A stretch of 8,954 nucleotides of DNA from UBA6183 sp041302975 (GTDB taxonomy: Bacteria > Bacteroidota > Bacteroidia > UKL13-3): the NCBI GenBank assembly GCA_041302975.1, contig JBFYQC010000237.1:1-8954 (forward strand). The letters run 5' to 3'. Shown here one piece after another: positions 6,182 through 8,954 of the stretch. Under the pieces are notes generated by a model. The model had not been told where the DNA came from. It saw only the letters and a list, made by a program, of their open reading frames with translations, and did not search any database. The translations under genes were made by a program, and so were the position numbers. Positions within the stretch are counted from its first letter, which is position 1. Every line of letters begins with the position of its first letter.

Positions 6182-6186
6182 CGATA
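6169..6186. promoter_or_regulatory. Presumed ArsR operator wrapped around the -7 box
   Basis: TATCG (6169-6173) and CGATA (6182-6186) are perfect inverted arms, and the 8-base spacer between them is exactly the -7 hexamer region TATATTTG. Binding of the dimeric ArsR here would cover the -7 element and block RNA polymerase, as expected for an autoregulated ars operon. Assignment to ArsR is inferred from symmetry and position. Confidence 0.65.
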
Positions 6187-6198
6187 TATATTAAACCT

Positions 6199-6540
6199 AT
6201 GGCGATCAACAAAAAAGGAGAATTTTTAGCAGACGAGATATTGATCTCTGATTTTGCCCGAACACTGGGGCATCCTGCCCGTGTCGCTATTTTAAAAACA
6301 CTTGCAGAACGCAATGAATGTATTTGTGGAGAAATTGTAGAAGTAATGCCATTGGCACAATCTACCGTGTCTCAACATTTAAAAGAATTAAAAAATATGG
6401 GGTTAATACAAGGCACGTTAAACGGTCCAAAATCTTGTTACTGCATTAACTGGGAAAAACTAGAGGAGTATACACGTCAATTCAATAACCTAACCAACGA
6501 GTTACTAAATAAAAAGCCGCTAGCACTTTGCTGCAAATAA
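6199..6540 (+). CDS. arsR: ArsR-family arsenite-responsive repressor
   Basis: A 113-residue ArsR/SmtB winged-helix repressor. The domain spans residues about 14-95: LGHPARVAILKTL, then ECICGEIVE, then the recognition helix AQSTVSQHLKELKNMGLI, then the wing. Cys41 and Cys43 (CIC) match the position of the arsenite-sensing CVC of E. coli ArsR. Two further Cys pairs are present, Cys80/Cys82 in the wing (SCYCIN) and Cys111/Cys112 at the C terminus, so the metalloid site may be more elaborate than the classical one. In the family, arsenite binding releases the dimer from the operator; the palindrome at 6169-6186 is the likely site. It leads a five-gene operon and the next gene starts seven bases after its stop. 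The start is the ATG at 6199, about a dozen bases after the predicted transcription start. Confidence 0.92.
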   Translation: MAINKKGEFLADEILISDFARTLGHPARVAILKTLAERNECICGEIVEVMPLAQSTVSQHLKELKNMGLIQGTLNGPKSCYCINWEKLEEYTRQFNNLTNELLNKKPLALCCK

Positions 6541-6547
6541 TAAAATT

Positions 6548-7030
6548 ATGAAATTATCAGACGTAAAAAATGTATTACAAAATTTAAATGAAGTTACGTT
6601 TAAACTACCAAACGGAGCTCTTGTTCCTGCTCATTTTCATGTTACTGAAGTAGGAGTTATTACCAAACAATTTATTGATTGTGGAGGTACTGTAAGAAAT
6701 GAACAGGTTATAAATTTTCAACTGTGGGAAGCTAACGATTTTGATCATCGCTTAGCGCCTCAAAAATTGGCCAATATTATTGATTTATCAGAGCGCATAT
6801 TGCGCTTGCCCGATACAGAAGTGGAGGTTGAATATCAAGCAGAAACAATAGGCAAATACGGATTGTATTTTAATGCTGCTACAGGCCATTTTGATTTAAC
6901 TACTAAAACTACCAATTGTTTAGCACAAGATAAATGCGGTATTCCACCCGAAAAACTAAAGGTAAATTTAGCCAATTTAACACCTGCTGATAATAATGCT
7001 TGCTGCACACCCGGTGGTGGTTGTTGCTAA
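6548..7030 (+). CDS. DUF6428 family protein of ars operons, Cys-rich tail
   Basis: A 160-residue cytoplasmic protein without signal peptide or membrane segment. I recognise it as the DUF6428 type often found beside arsR in Bacteroidota, from PNGALVPAHFHVTEVG, TKQFIDCGGTVR and FQLWEANDFDHRLAPQKL in the first 75 residues. Conserved His (29, 31, 67) and Cys45 could build a metal site. Cys124 and Cys130 lie in NCLAQDKCG, and the chain ends in CCTPGGGCC (Cys152, 153, 159, 160), a flexible vicinal-dithiol tail well suited to hold arsenite. No biochemical function is known to me; a metallochaperone handing arsenite to Acr3, a scavenger or a reductase partner are guesses. It lies seven bases after arsR and 17 before the DinB-fold gene. 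Family call good, role unknown. Confidence 0.8.
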   Translation: MKLSDVKNVLQNLNEVTFKLPNGALVPAHFHVTEVGVITKQFIDCGGTVRNEQVINFQLWEANDFDHRLAPQKLANIIDLSERILRLPDTEVEVEYQAETIGKYGLYFNAATGHFDLTTKTTNCLAQDKCGIPPEKLKVNLANLTPADNNACCTPGGGCC

Positions 7031-7047
7031 TTACTTAATTATAAAAT

Positions 7048-7500
7048 ATGAATCAAACAGAGGCAATACTTGAGCTATGGCTTGAGTCGCGCACCCGATT
7101 AACCAATCAATTTGCTCAGTTTACCGAAGCCGATTTGCTTAAACGATTACATCCACAATCAAACTGTATTGGCTTTTTGTTGAAACATATTGGCGAGGTT
7201 GAGCAATTGTTTGCCCGAAATGTTTTTGGTTTAGATATTAAAGCATCTATAGAAACTTTGGGCGTAGGTAAAGACAAAAGGCAATATACTAATTTGCAAC
7301 AACTGCTGGATTATTTGAATGAATCGAAAGTGTATTTGGAACAAGCCATAAGCAATGTAGAACTTAATGAGTGGAATGAAGAAATTACCACCAAAGAGTT
7401 TGGTACACGCACCAAAGCTCAAGCAATGGGCCGCATTACTTCGCATACTGCATACCATGCTGGCCAAATTGGTATTATTTTAAAATACGGATTAATATAA
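7048..7500 (+). CDS. DinB-fold protein (four-helix, putative metal-dependent thiol transferase)
   Basis: A 150-residue member of the DinB/YfiT structural superfamily, unrelated to DNA polymerase IV despite the shared name. The metal triad is visible: His47 in GFLLKHIGEVEQLF and His133 and His137 in RITSHTAYHAGQIGIIL near the C terminus; length and four-helix pattern are normal. Characterised relatives include bacillithiol S-transferases and mycothiol-dependent enzymes, which join a low-molecular-weight thiol to toxic electrophiles. Lying inside the ars operon, 17 bases after DUF6428 and 16 before acr3, it might use or recycle a cellular thiol during arsenate reduction or arsenite conjugation, but this is inference. 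No SD sequence precedes the ATG; the spacer is AT-rich as in the rest of the operon. Confidence 0.8.
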   Translation: MNQTEAILELWLESRTRLTNQFAQFTEADLLKRLHPQSNCIGFLLKHIGEVEQLFARNVFGLDIKASIETLGVGKDKRQYTNLQQLLDYLNESKVYLEQAISNVELNEWNEEITTKEFGTRTKAQAMGRITSHTAYHAGQIGIILKYGLI

Positions 7501-7516
7501 ATAGCTCATTTAAATT

Positions 7517-8551
7517 ATGAATAAACGATTAGCATTTTTAGATAGGTACCTAACATTATGGATTTTTTTAGCTATGATTTTAGGAGTTACTATTGGGTAT
7601 TTTGTTCCCTCTTCTGCAAATTTCATCAATCAGTTTAGCAATGGCACAACAAATATTCCTATTGCTATAGGTTTAATTTTAATGATGTATCCACCACTGG
7701 TTAAGGTTGATTATGGTAAAATGCGTGAGGTATTTTCAAACAAAAAAGCGCTTACATTATCTCTTATTTTAAATTGGGTTATTGGACCTGTTCTGATGTT
7801 TGGTTTGGCACTTATTTTTTTAGGTGATTATCCCGAATACAGAAACGGCCTTATTTTAATTGGCTTGGCCAGATGTATTGCTATGGTAATTGTTTGGAAT
7901 GATTTAGCAGAAGGCAACCGCGAGTATGCAGCCGGATTGGTTGCATTAAATAGTATTTTTCAAATACTGTTTTTTAGTTTATACGCTTATTTGTTCTTAA
8001 TGGTATTACCCCCATTATTCGGATTTAAAGGCATGGAAGTAAACATTACCATTGGCCAAATAGCTGAAAGTGTCGGCATCTACTTAGGTATTCCATTTGC
8101 ACTTGGTTTAATCAGTCGCTATGGCATTATTGCATTAAAAGGCGATGAGTGGTTGAGGTATAAATTTATTCCTAAAATATCGCCCATTACCCTAATTGCG
8201 TTGCTATTTACCATTGTACTCATGTTTAGCCTAAAAGGCGAAACCATTGTTCTAATTCCATTTGATGTTATCCGCATTGCTATACCTTTGGTTATTTATT
8301 TTGGGGTGATGTTTATGGTGAGCTTTGCCTTAAGTAAATATGTTAGCAGCGACTACAGTAAGTCAACATCTATTGCATTTACAGCATCTGGTAATAATTT
8401 TGAATTGGCCATTGCTGTAGCTATTGCTGTTTTTGGAATGAATAGCGGAGAAGCTTTTACAGGTGTAATTGGTCCTTTAGTTGAGGTACCTGCACTTATT
8501 CTTCTGGTTCAATACGCCCTAAAAAAACGTTCATCATTTAAAACTAACTAA
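7517..8551 (+). CDS. acr3: Acr3-family arsenite efflux transporter
   Basis: A 344-residue inner-membrane protein of normal Acr3 length with about ten hydrophobic segments (roughly 13-30, 47-61, 77-102, 110-126, 138-165, 183-203, 222-239, 247-272, 285-307, 313-335). It exports arsenite, probably by proton exchange. Key residues are in place: Cys120 in GLARCIAMVIVWNDLA, the essential transport cysteine, and Glu296 in SGNNFELAIAVAI in the discontinuous helix. The motif PPLVKVDYGKM (59-69) and the closing GPLVEVPALI (319-328) are also typical. Such genes are often labelled arsB in this phylum, but the sequence is Acr3, not ArsB. It precedes the arsenate reductase gene by four bases, so the reductase and pump are translated from the same message. 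Confidence 0.93.
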   Translation: MNKRLAFLDRYLTLWIFLAMILGVTIGYFVPSSANFINQFSNGTTNIPIAIGLILMMYPPLVKVDYGKMREVFSNKKALTLSLILNWVIGPVLMFGLALIFLGDYPEYRNGLILIGLARCIAMVIVWNDLAEGNREYAAGLVALNSIFQILFFSLYAYLFLMVLPPLFGFKGMEVNITIGQIAESVGIYLGIPFALGLISRYGIIALKGDEWLRYKFIPKISPITLIALLFTIVLMFSLKGETIVLIPFDVIRIAIPLVIYFGVMFMVSFALSKYVSSDYSKSTSIAFTASGNNFELAIAVAIAVFGMNSGEAFTGVIGPLVEVPALILLVQYALKKRSSFKTN

Positions 8552-8555
8552 ATTT

Positions 8556-8954
8556 ATGTACTTAAGCATCAAATCATTTTGCAACAATTTAACTCCCCTA
8601 TTTACCGAAATTAGTGAAGATAGAAAACAACTTCTTCAAAAAATCAGTAACTATATTCAAACCAAAAAAGACGGTAACCAACCTATCAATTTGGTGTATG
8701 TGTGTACACATAATTCACGCAGAAGTCACTTTGGGCAAGTATGGGCCGCAGTTGCAGCCCATTATTTTGGGGTGAAAAATGTTCATACTTTTTCGGGCGG
8801 AACAGAGGCTACTGCATTTAATGCTAATGCCATAAACGCATTGCGTAAAATTGGGTTTGAAATTACGGATGATGGTCAACCTATCAACCCAACCTATACC
8901 GTAAAATTTGCCGAAGATGATTTTACAACTTGTTTCTCTAAGGTATACAACCAT
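8556..8954 (+). CDS. arsC: LMW-phosphatase-type arsenate reductase, 3'-truncated by window edge
   Basis: The first 133 codons are present and open at the right edge. Residues 47-63 read VYVCTHNSRRSHFGQVW, the CX5R phosphate-binding loop of low-molecular-weight tyrosine phosphatase/arsenate reductase enzymes, with nucleophile Cys50 and Arg56. SGGTEATAFNANAINALRKIGF follows at about 80-101 (shown in two parts: SGGTEATAFN and ANAINALRKIGF). A helical extension of about 45 residues precedes the loop, whereas in classical enzymes the loop is near residue 10; this longer form is usual for the Bacteroidota ars-operon phosphatases of about 200 residues, so roughly 70 are probably missing. The expected reaction reduces arsenate to arsenite for export by Acr3. 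The later thiol-relay cysteines and the catalytic Asp lie outside the window, so the reductant cannot be inferred. It starts four bases after acr3. Confidence 0.85.
   Translation, partial: MYLSIKSFCNNLTPLFTEISEDRKQLLQKISNYIQTKKDGNQPINLVYVCTHNSRRSHFGQVWAAVAAHYFGVKNVHTFSGGTEATAFNANAINALRKIGFEITDDGQPINPTYTVKFAEDDFTTCFSKVYNH

Noticed and set aside
7231..7467. Minus-strand open frame of 78 codons inside the DinB-fold gene
   Set aside because: Antisense shadow of a gene with an intact His triad and operon context.
7048..7500. Reading the DinB-fold gene as DNA polymerase IV
   Set aside because: The name is shared only historically; the protein is 150 residues with a metal-binding four-helix pattern and no polymerase motifs.
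8715..8954. Minus-strand open frame reaching the right edge
   Set aside because: The plus strand here encodes the arsenate reductase with a perfect CX5R loop, open to the window end; the antisense product has no domain.

Overview
The window is AT-rich chromosomal DNA from a member of the Bacteroidota. The evidence is a type IX secretion (T9SS) sorting domain on a secreted protein, TonB C-terminal and histidine kinase types typical of the phylum, the absence of Shine-Dalgarno sequences before most genes, and one textbook Bacteroidota promoter (TTTG-N18-TATATTTG). It holds twelve protein genes, two of them cut by the window edges. I see no RNA genes, insertion sequences or CRISPR arrays, and no gene-free stretch reaches 300 bases.

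Left part (1-1540): a damage-response-like divergon. A Y-family DNA polymerase start runs off the left edge on the minus strand. Facing the other way are a LexA-like repressor (HTH plus S24 peptidase with Ala-Gly cleavage site and Ser-Lys dyad) and, two bases later, a GyrI-like effector-binding protein. The 200-base gap between the polymerase and the repressor contains a long imperfect hairpin and overlapping palindromes built on TGCTAA just before the repressor start; these are candidate operators.

Middle part (1532-6072): a minus-strand pair made of a WbpD/WlbB-type sugar N-acetyltransferase and a TonB-C-domain protein with an unusual glycine-zipper tail. Divergent from it is a two-component pair: a histidine kinase with a periplasmic NMT1/THI5-like binding domain, and a stand-alone receiver. 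A hairpin terminator that can work in both directions separates this pair from a convergent secreted protein with a CxxCH haem motif and a T9SS tail.

Right part (6138-8954): an arsenic resistance operon, arsR - DUF6428 - DinB-fold protein - acr3 - LMW-phosphatase-type arsenate reductase (cut by the right edge). Its promoter has the presumed ArsR operator wrapped symmetrically around the -7 box. The expected logic is that arsenate is reduced to arsenite by the last gene product, arsenite is exported by Acr3, and arsenite releases ArsR from the operator. The two accessory genes, a Cys-tailed DUF6428 protein and a DinB-fold possible thiol transferase, are the least understood parts and the best candidates for new biology.
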